NCBI RefSeq assembly: GCF_900109165.1
Contig: NZ_FNZF01000001.1
Coordinates: 859,376-923,375 of the forward strand
Source: Bhargavaea ginsengi
Lineage (GTDB): Bacteria; Bacillota; Bacilli; Bacillales_A; Planococcaceae
Length of the DNA: 64,000 nt
Reading direction: 5' to 3'
The first letter of the stretch is position 1; each line of letters starts with the position of its first letter. The notes under the pieces are model-generated. The model was not told the DNA's origin and did not search any database. It saw only the letters and a list, made by a program, of their open reading frames with translations. This document shows positions 39,417 through 47,555 of this stretch, piece by piece. The position numbers were made by a program, and so were the translations under genes.

Positions 39417-41132
39417 TTAAGCGGTCGTTTCAGACTTGCGGCGTCGGAAGTAAAGCACCAATGCTGCGCCCATGAGGGTCAGGCCCACACTGGAGAAAAG
39501 GACTGTTCCGATGCCGCCGGTTGTCGGGAGGAGCCAGCCGGACTTGGAGTTTTCGACTTTATACTTCGCGTCCTTTTTGTTCTCGATGACTACTTCGATC
39601 GGCTTAGTGAGAAGGCGATATGACTTCAAGCCCTCTTCATCTTCATACGTCGGTGCTTTTGTTTCATGAAGCTGGTAAGTGCCCGGCGTCAGGCCTTTAA
39701 TGATAAATGTGCCATCTTCACGGGTTACAAGGTTGTCGAGCGCGCCGCTGATTACTGTACCGTTAAGCGTCACAACCCCACCCGCTTGGGACGTATTGAT
39801 GACATTACCGGCCATGTCGGTGAGTTTGAATACTGCACCCTTAAGTTTCTTTTGATCGGCAGCATCCACTTTTGTGATTTCCAGGCCGCCATCCGTCGGA
39901 GTAACCACCGGCGGCTCTTTAGGCTTCTCCTTGTCTGAGAACCATCCACGGTCATTGTCGAATGTTAGTGTCGCAGTGTTCGGAATACCAGTTTCAGTAG
40001 ATTCAAGCTTAGCATCCGGACGGATCTTGGCTGCGAACGTGATTTTGATTTCCTGTCCCGGTGTCAGCTTAGAGAAGTCCTTTACAGACCAAGTCAGCAG
40101 TTGACCATTCTCTGTGAATTCGAAGGCTCCATCAGACGCTCCAGTCACTTCCCATGAACCAGCATACTGGAGGCGGCTGTCCAGATTGTCCGTTACGATA
40201 AGCGTCTTATATTTATGGATATCCTTCGGCGCCTTGATGGTGATGTTGTAGTTGAACACTTGATTGCGGTCGACATCCAGCTGTTTTTTGCCTTCCGCAT
40301 CTTTATCTATTTCTGGGCTGATGTAGTTGGTCACGGTGCCGTTATTGGCGAAGCCGTCCACATTGGTCCACTCGACAACGATTTTCTGATTGATGTCTTC
40401 TGATTTCTTAACTTGGAATTTAATTTTAGTGTTGTTGAGCGCGTAACCATCAGGTACATCGGTTTCCTGGAAGTAGTAGTTGCCTGAACCAAGGCTTTCG
40501 ATATTGATGTTTCCATCTGAATTCGTTATTAATCCTTCTTTGAAAGGAGTGCTTTCTCCCTCTTTGTACAGGTTAAAGGTTACTCCAGCGAGCGCATCCC
40601 CGGTCTCATCTACTTTCTTCAGCGTTACATTAGAGCGGATGATCTCGTTTTTCGGATAGATATGAACGTTGTAGTTCAGGGACGAGCCATCTTTGCTCGT
40701 CATAGGAATATCGACGAAGTATGTTTTCGGATTGAGGAGGACGTGTTCAGGGCCTTTAGTTTCTGTAACTGAGTATCGGCCCAGTTCAAGGCCATTACCC
40801 GACGTGAAAACTACGATTCCGTTCTCATTTGTAGTTTCTTTAAGTGTCGGGCCATCAGCCAGTTCCGTCCACTTATCCGTTGCCGGATCATACGAGTGTG
40901 TTTGCTTTAAAGTGAACTCGACGCCTTGAATTGGATCACCTTCTACCTGTTGCTCCGGCGAACCGTTTCCTGGACCGCCAGCCTCTGTTCCCGGTTCCTT
41001 CTCAAATTTATGGATGACCAACTGATAATCAGTTGGACCCCCACTAGCAAACACCATCTGCGGTAAAAACACCGACATTACCAGCACGAACACAAACAAC
41101 AGCCTGGATGATTTTTTCCGGGCAGCCCCCAT
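39417..41132 (-). CDS. LPXTG-anchored SpaA-type backbone pilin
   Basis: 571 residues. Signal peptide ending near FASGG; N-terminal domain with YQLVIHKFEKEPG; two Cna_B/SpaA-like isopeptide domains with the E-box patterns GRYSVTETKGPE, GNYYFQETDVPDGY and TYQLHETKAP; a DUF11/isopeptide-type middle domain (VFNYNITIKAPKDI, VTDNLDSRLQYAG, ITFAAKIRPD); and the sorting signal LPTTG, membrane helix and RRRK end. The E-box glutamates would form internal Lys-Asn bonds. Probably the pilus shaft, being next to the sortases. Confidence 0.88.
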   Translation of the reverse strand: MGAARKKSSRLLFVFVLVMSVFLPQMVFASGGPTDYQLVIHKFEKEPGTEAGGPGNGSPEQQVEGDPIQGVEFTLKQTHSYDPATDKWTELADGPTLKETTNENGIVVFTSGNGLELGRYSVTETKGPEHVLLNPKTYFVDIPMTSKDGSSLNYNVHIYPKNEIIRSNVTLKKVDETGDALAGVTFNLYKEGESTPFKEGLITNSDGNINIESLGSGNYYFQETDVPDGYALNNTKIKFQVKKSEDINQKIVVEWTNVDGFANNGTVTNYISPEIDKDAEGKKQLDVDRNQVFNYNITIKAPKDIHKYKTLIVTDNLDSRLQYAGSWEVTGASDGAFEFTENGQLLTWSVKDFSKLTPGQEIKITFAAKIRPDAKLESTETGIPNTATLTFDNDRGWFSDKEKPKEPPVVTPTDGGLEITKVDAADQKKLKGAVFKLTDMAGNVINTSQAGGVVTLNGTVISGALDNLVTREDGTFIIKGLTPGTYQLHETKAPTYEDEEGLKSYRLLTKPIEVVIENKKDAKYKVENSKSGWLLPTTGGIGTVLFSSVGLTLMGAALVLYFRRRKSETTA

Positions 41133-41146
41133 TTTCATTTCCCCTC

Positions 41147-43771
41147 TCATTCTTCTTCATCTCTTCTTCTAAACAGCATGAATCCTGCAGTCGCCATCAG
41201 GACCGCTCCGGCTCCGTAAAACAGCGTCGTACCCACCCCCCCAGTGTTCGGCAGTTCCCAGCCGATCCGGGTGTTGACCACTTTCTTCTCCACATTCAGC
41301 GAGTCGGCTCCGATTGTTACTTCGACTGGATTTGCAGACAGGCGGTAGCCTTCGGGCGCTTTCGTTTCAACGAGTGTGTAGTTGCCCCATTCGAGATTCC
41401 CGAAGGTGATTTTTCCATCCGTGCCGGATGTTCCGGTACCAGCTGTTTCTCCGTCTGCATCGCGCAGTTCAAACGTTGCGCCCGCAAGCGGCTGGTCGCT
41501 TTCATCGACTTTGAGCACAGTGAGCATGGCGGCCTGGGCCGTGTTCGTGACGATGAACGCTCCCTCTTCGTCTCTGCTGTAGCTGACCTCGTATTCCGCG
41601 GGAACTTGAAGTTCCTCAACCGAGTAAACGATCTCTTCTCCCGTTACCGGATGGTACCTCGGGAGGTCGGTGAATGATGCCGCCCAGCTAGTCTCCTCAG
41701 ACAGGGTAAGGGTTTGCTCTGTCGCTTCCCTGTCTGCGATCAGCTGGATGGTAACGGGACCTGCTTTCGGACCCACCCACTTTTTCACGACATTCACCTG
41801 TGTCGTAGAGGTGCTCGTATTCGTGAAGATGAATCCTGCTTCCATGGAACCGGTCTTGACTGATGAATAGCCGTCCATTTCCAATTCTTCTACGTCATAG
41901 GCAATTGGGTTTCCAGTCCGGTCATCCAGCTTGTTTACGGTGAACGATCCGGTCCAGTTGTTCGCTTCATTCAGCACGACTGTCTGATCGGTGTCCGCTC
42001 CATCTTTAGTCAGCCGGACCGTAGCTGATTCCCCGGTCGGTCCGATCCACCGCTTCTCAACCTGGATGATGCGTTGTACCGGTTCATAGGTGTTGGTGAC
42101 GGTCAGGCCGTTAATGGTCTTTACATAATTCACAGGGACCTTTGCTTCATCCGCCGTAAACACATATGGCCGTCCGAACGGGTTGTACTTCGGGACCTGC
42201 AGCCAGGTATGGGACCAGGCTTCGGTTTCCGTTCCGTTCACCGTCTGGGTCTCCAAGATTCTCCGTGCTTCACCATCTGCCTGCGCAATCAGTTGCAGGT
42301 CGATTGGCGGCCGCTCCGTCCCGCCTACCCAGGCTTTGTTGGCGGTTACGTCAGTGGTTGGGATCGTGACGACCAACTTATCGCCGACATCATGGCCATT
42401 TCCGATTCCGTCAATAAAGAACGGATAGTGTTGTTTGTCTTCCAGGAAGAGCTTCGAGGCGTCGAACTTGAACACGGTCCAATGCGCGTCTTTGGTGTTG
42501 CCGTTCAGGCCTTCTTCAGGCTGATAATCCTTTCCACTCACACGTATCGGTACTTTGGCAGCGTAAGTGTCCCGATCGTGTGCCAGCAGTCCATCCAACG
42601 TCATAAATTCCAGCTCATGAGTCGATTTGACCGCGGAGTAGACCGTATTGCCCGTCGCCCACAGGAGGACCGGAATCGTGTGGGCATTTGTCGAGATGCC
42701 TTCCATCGTAGTCGGAATGACAACCCCGTTCGGATCAGGGCTGTATTCGCCGGAAGCCGCGGACAGACCGGCTTTAGGCGGCGTCAGTTCGGTGAGTGTA
42801 TCCTCTTCTAACTGTTCATCTGATTCGTCTGCCTCATCCGGAACCACTGAGTCGTCGACAACCACAGGTGCCGATGACGAATCCGGCAAGACAGCATCAG
42901 GCTCGGTGTCCGCCGGCCAGTCGGCCGTGTCGTTAATCACAACTGGAGCTGACGGCTGGTCCGCGGGTGCCTCTTCTTCATCTTTTGGCGGCCAGTTGTC
43001 GTCGATAATCACCGGTGCGGACGGTTGATCAGCAGGGGGTTGCTCCTCCACTTCTTCTTCCTCCGGCTGTGCCCCAGGCTCATCCGAAGGTTCCGCCGGT
43101 TGATCGGCAGGGGCTTCAGGCTGTTCGGCCGGCTGCCCGCCCGGGACATCCTGATCCTCGGTCGCTCCCTCCGATGGCTCTTCAGCCGGCTGGTCCGGGC
43201 TATCAGCAGGAGGGGCTTCCGGACCTGACTGATCCTCTTCCGGCAGGGCGCCTGAATCTTCTTCTGCAGGCAGTTCCTCCGGCTCATCCGTTTCTTCCGG
43301 TGCCGCCTCCGGCTCTGGCTCAGGGGTTTCCGGCTTGATGGCTTCCGCCTGATGGCTCGCCTTAAAGTCCCCATCCGGATAGGAAGCTGTCACACGAATC
43401 TCACAGATTAGTAGAGTCGGATCGGTGATCGCGGCCGTCAGGTCCAACCGAATAGTTCCACTGCCAGGCCCTGCTGTGACGTCATAGCCGTCCGCAGTTT
43501 GGCTGACATGGGCATTTCCGCTGTCCGTCACTGTTCCTGGTGTCAGTCCTGCGCCCAGACGAATCGCTGCCCGGATCTCTTCATGTTCCCCACCGGCTGC
43601 ATTCAGCGTGATTCGCCATGTCACGGATTCCGGGGACTGATCAAACAGTTCTGCCTGCACCCTCCCCGAATCATCCGTCTGGCCCGCTGAAACCCCGGTC
43701 CAATACGGAATGGCGAGTTGTAGGGCCAACAGCACGCAGAGCATAACCGAAAGCCCCCTCAATTTCCGCAT
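41147..43771 (-). CDS. LPXTG-anchored Cna_B-repeat surface protein, probable pilus tip or adhesin
   Basis: 874 residues. Signal peptide (to about GVSAG), a 120-residue N-terminal domain, then about 190 residues of Pro/Glu/Asp-rich spacer with three degenerate QPSAPVIIDDNW-type repeats, a central domain, and four Cna_B units: KAWVGG..., EKRWIGPTGES..., KKWVGPKAGP... and the SpaA-like VLKVDESDQPLAGATFELRD. The end has LPNTG, a membrane helix and RRRDEEE. First gene of the operon; start-to-backbone gap is 14 bases. The spacer is very acidic and likely extends the head from the wall. GGAGGGAACC precedes the ATG. Confidence 0.87.
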   Translation of the reverse strand: MRKLRGLSVMLCVLLALQLAIPYWTGVSAGQTDDSGRVQAELFDQSPESVTWRITLNAAGGEHEEIRAAIRLGAGLTPGTVTDSGNAHVSQTADGYDVTAGPGSGTIRLDLTAAITDPTLLICEIRVTASYPDGDFKASHQAEAIKPETPEPEPEAAPEETDEPEELPAEEDSGALPEEDQSGPEAPPADSPDQPAEEPSEGATEDQDVPGGQPAEQPEAPADQPAEPSDEPGAQPEEEEVEEQPPADQPSAPVIIDDNWPPKDEEEAPADQPSAPVVINDTADWPADTEPDAVLPDSSSAPVVVDDSVVPDEADESDEQLEEDTLTELTPPKAGLSAASGEYSPDPNGVVIPTTMEGISTNAHTIPVLLWATGNTVYSAVKSTHELEFMTLDGLLAHDRDTYAAKVPIRVSGKDYQPEEGLNGNTKDAHWTVFKFDASKLFLEDKQHYPFFIDGIGNGHDVGDKLVVTIPTTDVTANKAWVGGTERPPIDLQLIAQADGEARRILETQTVNGTETEAWSHTWLQVPKYNPFGRPYVFTADEAKVPVNYVKTINGLTVTNTYEPVQRIIQVEKRWIGPTGESATVRLTKDGADTDQTVVLNEANNWTGSFTVNKLDDRTGNPIAYDVEELEMDGYSSVKTGSMEAGFIFTNTSTSTTQVNVVKKWVGPKAGPVTIQLIADREATEQTLTLSEETSWAASFTDLPRYHPVTGEEIVYSVEELQVPAEYEVSYSRDEEGAFIVTNTAQAAMLTVLKVDESDQPLAGATFELRDADGETAGTGTSGTDGKITFGNLEWGNYTLVETKAPEGYRLSANPVEVTIGADSLNVEKKVVNTRIGWELPNTGGVGTTLFYGAGAVLMATAGFMLFRRRDEEE

Positions 43772-43980
43772 ACGGTTCCCTCCTTTCCATCCGAATCTAT
43801 GCGCAGACCTCTCCCATACTGGTCCTTAATTACTGCACAAAACTATATTTATGCTAGACAGAAAGGAATAATGACCTAATATATAAATTTATTTATTCTG
43901 AAATCAGGAAAGTAAATGAACCTTTATCCCCACCATAATGGTGTATTAATTATTTCTAAATTGCATAGACTGATTTCATC
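43772..43980. promoter_or_regulatory. AT-rich promoter region of the pilus operon
   Basis: About 200 bases, markedly AT-rich from 43830 to 43960, between the pilin start (minus) and the structured RNA (plus). It must hold both promoters; individual boxes are not convincing by eye. Confidence 0.45.
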
Positions 43981-44138
43981 ACAGGGCCGCGGCACCGCCC
44001 TGTCCTGCGCGCATGGGCACTTTCGACGGAAGGTGGAAAATAAAAACGCGCCGCTCCGGCCGGGGTGAGAGCCCGGTAGTGCCGCAATTACATAGGAAAT
44101 AAGCCCCCGGACAGCTGGTTCCGGGGGCTTATTGTTGC
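43981..44138 (+). ncRNA. Structured RNA of unrecognised class ending in a terminator
   Basis: ACAGGGC...GCCCTGT forms a first hairpin (43981-44003). GCGCG (44007-44011) pairs with CGCGC (44047-44051), while GGCACT (44016-44021) pairs with AGTGCC (44078-44083). These pairings cross, which suggests a pseudoknot or two exclusive folds. The A-rich GGAAAATAAAAA joint and CATAGGAAAT look like conserved loops. AAGCCCCCGGA / TTCCGGGGGCTT (44101-44130) ends it. It is either an independent small RNA or a leader/attenuator for glpQ. It does not match the c-di-GMP, SAM, TPP, cobalamin or T-box patterns. Confidence 0.5.
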
Positions 44139-44249
44139 GACTCTATTAAAATAGTTTTGTTGGGCTCAATCACTTATTAATAGTCTATTCATGTCTGCTT
44201 CATATTCGATTCCTATACTGGAGGCGACAAACAGACAAGGAGTGGTTGG

Positions 44250-45107
44250 ATGAAGCGGATCGGAGCTATGTTGGCAGGAATGGGGATCGCGATGAGTGTC
44301 TTCGCAGGTACAGCAGCGGCTGAAACGGCTGATCTCAGCAGTCTCGTTTCTAAGCAGGAGCAGCAGAAAATGGTGAACGTGGCGCACCGCGGGGCATCCG
44401 GACACGCACCTGAAAACACGATGGCGGCATTCCAAAAAGGATTCGAGATGAAGGCGGACTATATCGAAATCGATGTCCAGATGACAAAAGACGGCGAGCT
44501 TGTTGCCATCCATGACACTACCGTTGACCGCACCACAAACGGCACGGGCGCAGTGGGTGACCTGACGTTCGAAGAAATCCGCCAACTGGATGCAGGCAGC
44601 TGGTTCGGTCCGGAGTTCGCAGGCGAGAAAGTGCCGACTTTCGAAGAGATCCTCGATGGCTTCCGCGGCAAGACCGGCGTGCTGATCGAGCTGAAAGCGC
44701 CAGAACTGTATCCGGGAATCGAGGAGAAAGTAGCAGAAGCGCTGATCGAACGCAACATGCACCGCCCGAACAACGCGAAAATCATCATCCAGTCATTCAA
44801 CCATGGATCGATGCAGACGTCCAAGGAGCTCCTGCCGAATATCCCTCACGGCGTATTGGCCGGTATGAGCTGGGCGAATGTGACAGATGAGCAACTGGCG
44901 GAATTTGCTACATACGCGGATTACTTTAACCCGAACATGAACATCGTGACGCATGAGTTGGTGGCTGGTGTGCATGCTGCGGACATGAGGATCTTCCCGT
45001 ACACGTCCCGCTCGCAGGAACAGGCCTTCCGCCTGTTCGACCTCGGCGTCGACGGCATCATCACCGATTTCCCTGAGCATGTGTACAAGCATCCGGTATT
45101 TAACTGA
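44250..45107 (+). CDS. glpQ: Secreted glycerophosphodiester phosphodiesterase
   Basis: 285 residues. Signal peptide to about TAAA (24). The GDPD domain shows NVAHRGASGHAPENT (44-57, catalytic HR and E), YIEIDVQMTKDG and VAIHDTTVDRTTNG, QSFNHGSM, and GVDGIITDFPE at the end. It cleaves glycerophosphodiesters, including those from teichoic acid or phospholipid, outside the cell. AAGGAG lies 7 bases before the ATG. Single gene behind a structured RNA with terminator, so attenuation is possible. Confidence 0.92.
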   Translation: MKRIGAMLAGMGIAMSVFAGTAAAETADLSSLVSKQEQQKMVNVAHRGASGHAPENTMAAFQKGFEMKADYIEIDVQMTKDGELVAIHDTTVDRTTNGTGAVGDLTFEEIRQLDAGSWFGPEFAGEKVPTFEEILDGFRGKTGVLIELKAPELYPGIEEKVAEALIERNMHRPNNAKIIIQSFNHGSMQTSKELLPNIPHGVLAGMSWANVTDEQLAEFATYADYFNPNMNIVTHELVAGVHAADMRIFPYTSRSQEQAFRLFDLGVDGIITDFPEHVYKHPVFN

Positions 45108-45181
45108 ATAGGAATGGAAATAGGGCTGCCTCTTGGGGCGGTCCTGTTTTATATTTCTGCTTCGGGCGGGGCTGATGTTCG

Positions 45182-45348
45182 GTCTCGTCATTCATGGCTC
45201 CGGTTTCGTCATTCGCGGGCTTAGTCTCGTCATTCGCGGCCTCGGTTTCGTCATTCATGCGATTGCTGGTGGCGAATGACGAAACTTTTGGCTCCAATGA
45301 CGAGATTGAAGGGACGAATGACGAAATTGAACGGATGAATGACGAAAC
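45182..45348. repeat. Mirrored 4+4 array of RTYTCGTCATTC cores, exact 21-nt pitch
   Basis: Forward cores start at 45182, 45203, 45224 and 45245 (GTCTC or GTTTC then GTCATTC). Reverse-complement cores start at 45274, 45295, 45316 and 45337 (GAATGACGARAY, one starting CAATG). Every step is 21 nt (12-nt core, 9-nt spacer). The arms are separated by 17 bases, and each forward core is placed symmetrically to a reverse core. The spacers are not complementary. It lies between glpQ and the remnants of the acyl-CoA cluster. Confidence 0.9.
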
Positions 45349-45417
45349 CGGCGTTTCGATAGTCGCGATAAACACCCTAACATTAACCTTTACAAAGCCT
45401 AATCTTAACGCAGACAA

Positions 45418-45444
45418 AAGCTCCCGGCCGCAGCCGGGAGCTTC
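45418..45444 (-). terminator. Terminator of the acyl-CoA cluster
   Basis: AGCTCCCGG / CCGGGAGCT over CCGCAG with CTTTTGTCTG on the minus strand. Confidence 0.75.
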
Positions 45445-45456
45445 TCTAATCCTCAC

Positions 45457-45525
45457 TTATCTTGCCGACCATCCGCCGTCGACGCTGATGATCTGGCCGA
45501 CAAGCCCCGTGGCACAAACGGCCCA
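45457..45525 (-). pseudogene. C-terminal remnant of a short-chain dehydrogenase
   Basis: About 20 codons reading ATGLVGQIISVDGGWSAR and stop, the canonical C-terminus of an SDR (FabG-like). There is no coding sequence for the rest: the phosphotransferase stop lies 25 bases upstream. A large internal deletion removed the gene. Confidence 0.75.
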
Positions 45526-45550
45526 TAGTTGAATTCAGATCCGATCGCGG

Positions 45551-46582
45551 TTACAGCAGTTTTCCCGCCCGGGCATCGTGACCTATCTCAATCAGGTTCC
45601 TGACCGCCCCGTTCAATGTTCCGAACCGCTCGTCTTCCACCGTGCCGTCCGCCCAGCGTTTGTAGATCTGCTGGAGGATGACTGCCAGCTTGTAAAAGCC
45701 GAACGCCAGGTAGAAGTCGATATGGGTCATGTCGCGGCCGCTCTTTTTCGCGTATTCTTCCGTGAATTCCCTTCTGGAATAAAACCCGGGCAGGCTCGAG
45801 ATTGAGTTGATACCCAGGTCGCGGTCCTGGGCGCTTCCCCAGTAGGCAAGCGATGAACCGATATCGCTGAGCGGGTCGCCGATCGTGGCGAGTTCCCAGT
45901 CGAGGACACCCGATGTTTTTGACGGATCATCCGCATCAATAACGATGTTGTTCAGCTTAAAGTCGTTATGGACGATCGTCGTTTCCGGGTTAAGGGGGAC
46001 GGCCTGCTTGAGCCAGTCCTCCAGTTCGGCGATGCCGCGGATATCTTCTGTTTTGGCGGCGTCATAGCGCCGGATCCAGCCGTTGACCTGCCGCTCCATG
46101 AACCCTTCCGGCTTGCCCATCTTTTCGAGACCGGCCTTTTTATAGTCCACCTGCTGCAGTTCGATGAGCGTGCCGATCAGGTTGCGCGACAGTTTGGGTC
46201 CGACCGTTTCAGAGCTGCCCCATCGCTCCGGGAAGGTCTCGTCGACGACGACTCCCTCCTTTTTCTCCATCACATAAAAATGTTTGTCCATGATCGCTTC
46301 GTCTTCATGGAGCAGGTACGGCTTCGGCGCGTAGTGGAACAACGGGTTGATTTTCTGGAGCAGCGTGAATTCCCGCTCCATGTCGTGAGCGCGCGGCGGA
46401 AGCGGACCACCCGGCGGACGGCGCATGACGCCTTCCCAGTCCCCCACTTTCAGGAGATAAGTCATGTTCGAGTAGCCCTCGGAGAATTTCTCGTAGCGGA
46501 GCGGCTCCTCCGGAAGATCGATCTTGTCCCTCAGCAGCTGCTCCAGCGGCTCCCAGTTGATATAGAATGTTTGAACGGTCAT
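45551..46582 (-). CDS. Phosphotransferase (ACAD10/11-like kinase-fold) protein
   Basis: 343 residues, APH/choline-kinase fold: GYSNMTYLLKVG nucleotide loop, VMRRPPGGPLPPRAHDMEREF (typical of the ACAD10/11-linked group), VHNDFKLNNIVID (catalytic Brenner motif) and GVLDWELATIGDPLSDI (metal DxE-type site). In animals and many bacteria such proteins phosphorylate 4-hydroxyacyl-CoA for beta-oxidation. Located with an acyl-CoA dehydrogenase and thiolase, which supports this. AAGGGGTG precedes the ATG; it overlaps comB by 4 bases. Confidence 0.87.
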   Translation of the reverse strand: MTVQTFYINWEPLEQLLRDKIDLPEEPLRYEKFSEGYSNMTYLLKVGDWEGVMRRPPGGPLPPRAHDMEREFTLLQKINPLFHYAPKPYLLHEDEAIMDKHFYVMEKKEGVVVDETFPERWGSSETVGPKLSRNLIGTLIELQQVDYKKAGLEKMGKPEGFMERQVNGWIRRYDAAKTEDIRGIAELEDWLKQAVPLNPETTIVHNDFKLNNIVIDADDPSKTSGVLDWELATIGDPLSDIGSSLAYWGSAQDRDLGINSISSLPGFYSRREFTEEYAKKSGRDMTHIDFYLAFGFYKLAVILQQIYKRWADGTVEDERFGTLNGAVRNLIEIGHDARAGKLL

Positions 46583-47322
46583 GGAAACACCCCTTTTCGT
46601 AGTTTCACGATCCCTCTTTCTTCTTCCGAATACTTCGCAATCATCGGCACCCGGTCCTTGTGACGGATCACGTATTCCGCTGCATCAGGAAAGCCTTTTG
46701 CCTCTAGCAGGTGGAACGTCTCGACATCCAGGAGATCCCGGTGATTAGCACTGGCTGACTCTATATATAACCGGTGCGCGATGACGGCCGCATCCGAAAG
46801 CTCGAATTCGTCAAGCCTCAGCAGTTCATCGATCAGATGCCCTCCGCCGACCATGTCCTCTACCGAAAGCCGGCCGGCATTGCCGGCAGCGACGATGACG
46901 ATTGAGTCGCTTTTCGTTTCCTCAGCAATATAGGCAGCGAGCGAGCGCCCGTTCAGGAGCGATCCGATCAGGAGCTCCTTTGCCCCTTTCGCCTTCTCGA
47001 GCGCCCTCGTGCCGTTGGTCGAAGAAAACACCGCCCGTTCACCGCTTTCGGCAGGACCGATCTGCTGGGGATCCGGATAAAGGAAATCCTCAATTGGATC
47101 TCCGTCAGATTCTCCGATCATGACGGCAGGCGTATGGGCGGAAGCACTGAATGCCCGCGCCGCCGCCTCATTCTCCACCGCCGTGACCGGCCCATAATTC
47201 TTTTCCAGCAAAAACAGGATCGTGGAAGTGGCCAGGAACACGTCGTAGACCACCGCCACACAATCGGTAATTTTCTCGGGATCAATGGTTTCCTTTTGCG
47301 GAACCACATGGATTTTTCTCAT
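46579..47322 (-). CDS. comB: ComB family 2-phosphosulfolactate phosphatase-like protein
   Basis: 247 residues. AVVYDVFLATSTILFLLEKNYGPVTAVE, GESDGDP, FSSTNGTRALEKAKGAKELLIGSLLNGR and VAAGNAGRLSVEDMVGGGHLIDEL match the ComB fold, known for 2-phosphosulfolactate hydrolysis in coenzyme M synthesis; in Bacillales the substrate is unknown. The ATG at 47322 has GAGG 8 bases upstream and its stop overlaps the phosphotransferase start (ATGA type), so it is part of the same operon. Confidence 0.82.
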   Translation of the reverse strand: MRKIHVVPQKETIDPEKITDCVAVVYDVFLATSTILFLLEKNYGPVTAVENEAAARAFSASAHTPAVMIGESDGDPIEDFLYPDPQQIGPAESGERAVFSSTNGTRALEKAKGAKELLIGSLLNGRSLAAYIAEETKSDSIVIVAAGNAGRLSVEDMVGGGHLIDELLRLDEFELSDAAVIAHRLYIESASANHRDLLDVETFHLLEAKGFPDAAEYVIRHKDRVPMIAKYSEEERGIVKLRKGVFP

Positions 47323-47555
47323 GGAATGCCTCATTTCACGGCCTGATTGATGATCTGCTCTTCCTCGGACGGATTGTACTCCACGACGAAGGTTGGGTTT
47401 TCCTCTTTACTGTCATAAATATTCTTCAACCCTCAGCAACAGCTTCCGGGGAGTCTCCGGCTCGCCAACTTGCCTGACTCGTGGGTAGCTTGCCCGCCGC
47501 TGCATAAACCTCAACCTCTTTATACCGATGTCCAGTCCCTATTTCGTCAGGCCCT
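47323..47555 (-). other. Degenerate stretch between comB and acyl-CoA dehydrogenase
   Basis: 230 bases that look coding in style on the minus strand but are broken by stops. Pieces such as GHRYKEVEVYAAAGKLP and ENPTFVVEYNPSEEEQIINQ can be read, the last ending right before the comB RBS. Probably the debris of a deleted gene of the cluster; no family can be named. Confidence 0.35.

Noticed and set aside
43981-44138. Cyclic di-GMP riboswitch upstream of surface genes
   Set aside because: The conserved c-di-GMP-I core (CACGCACAGGGCAAACC and GGACGCAAAGCC) is absent, and the RNA points away from the pilus operon.
45182-45348. CRISPR array
   Set aside because: Repeats are only 12 nt, occur in both orientations around a centre, spacers are 9 nt and there are no cas genes.
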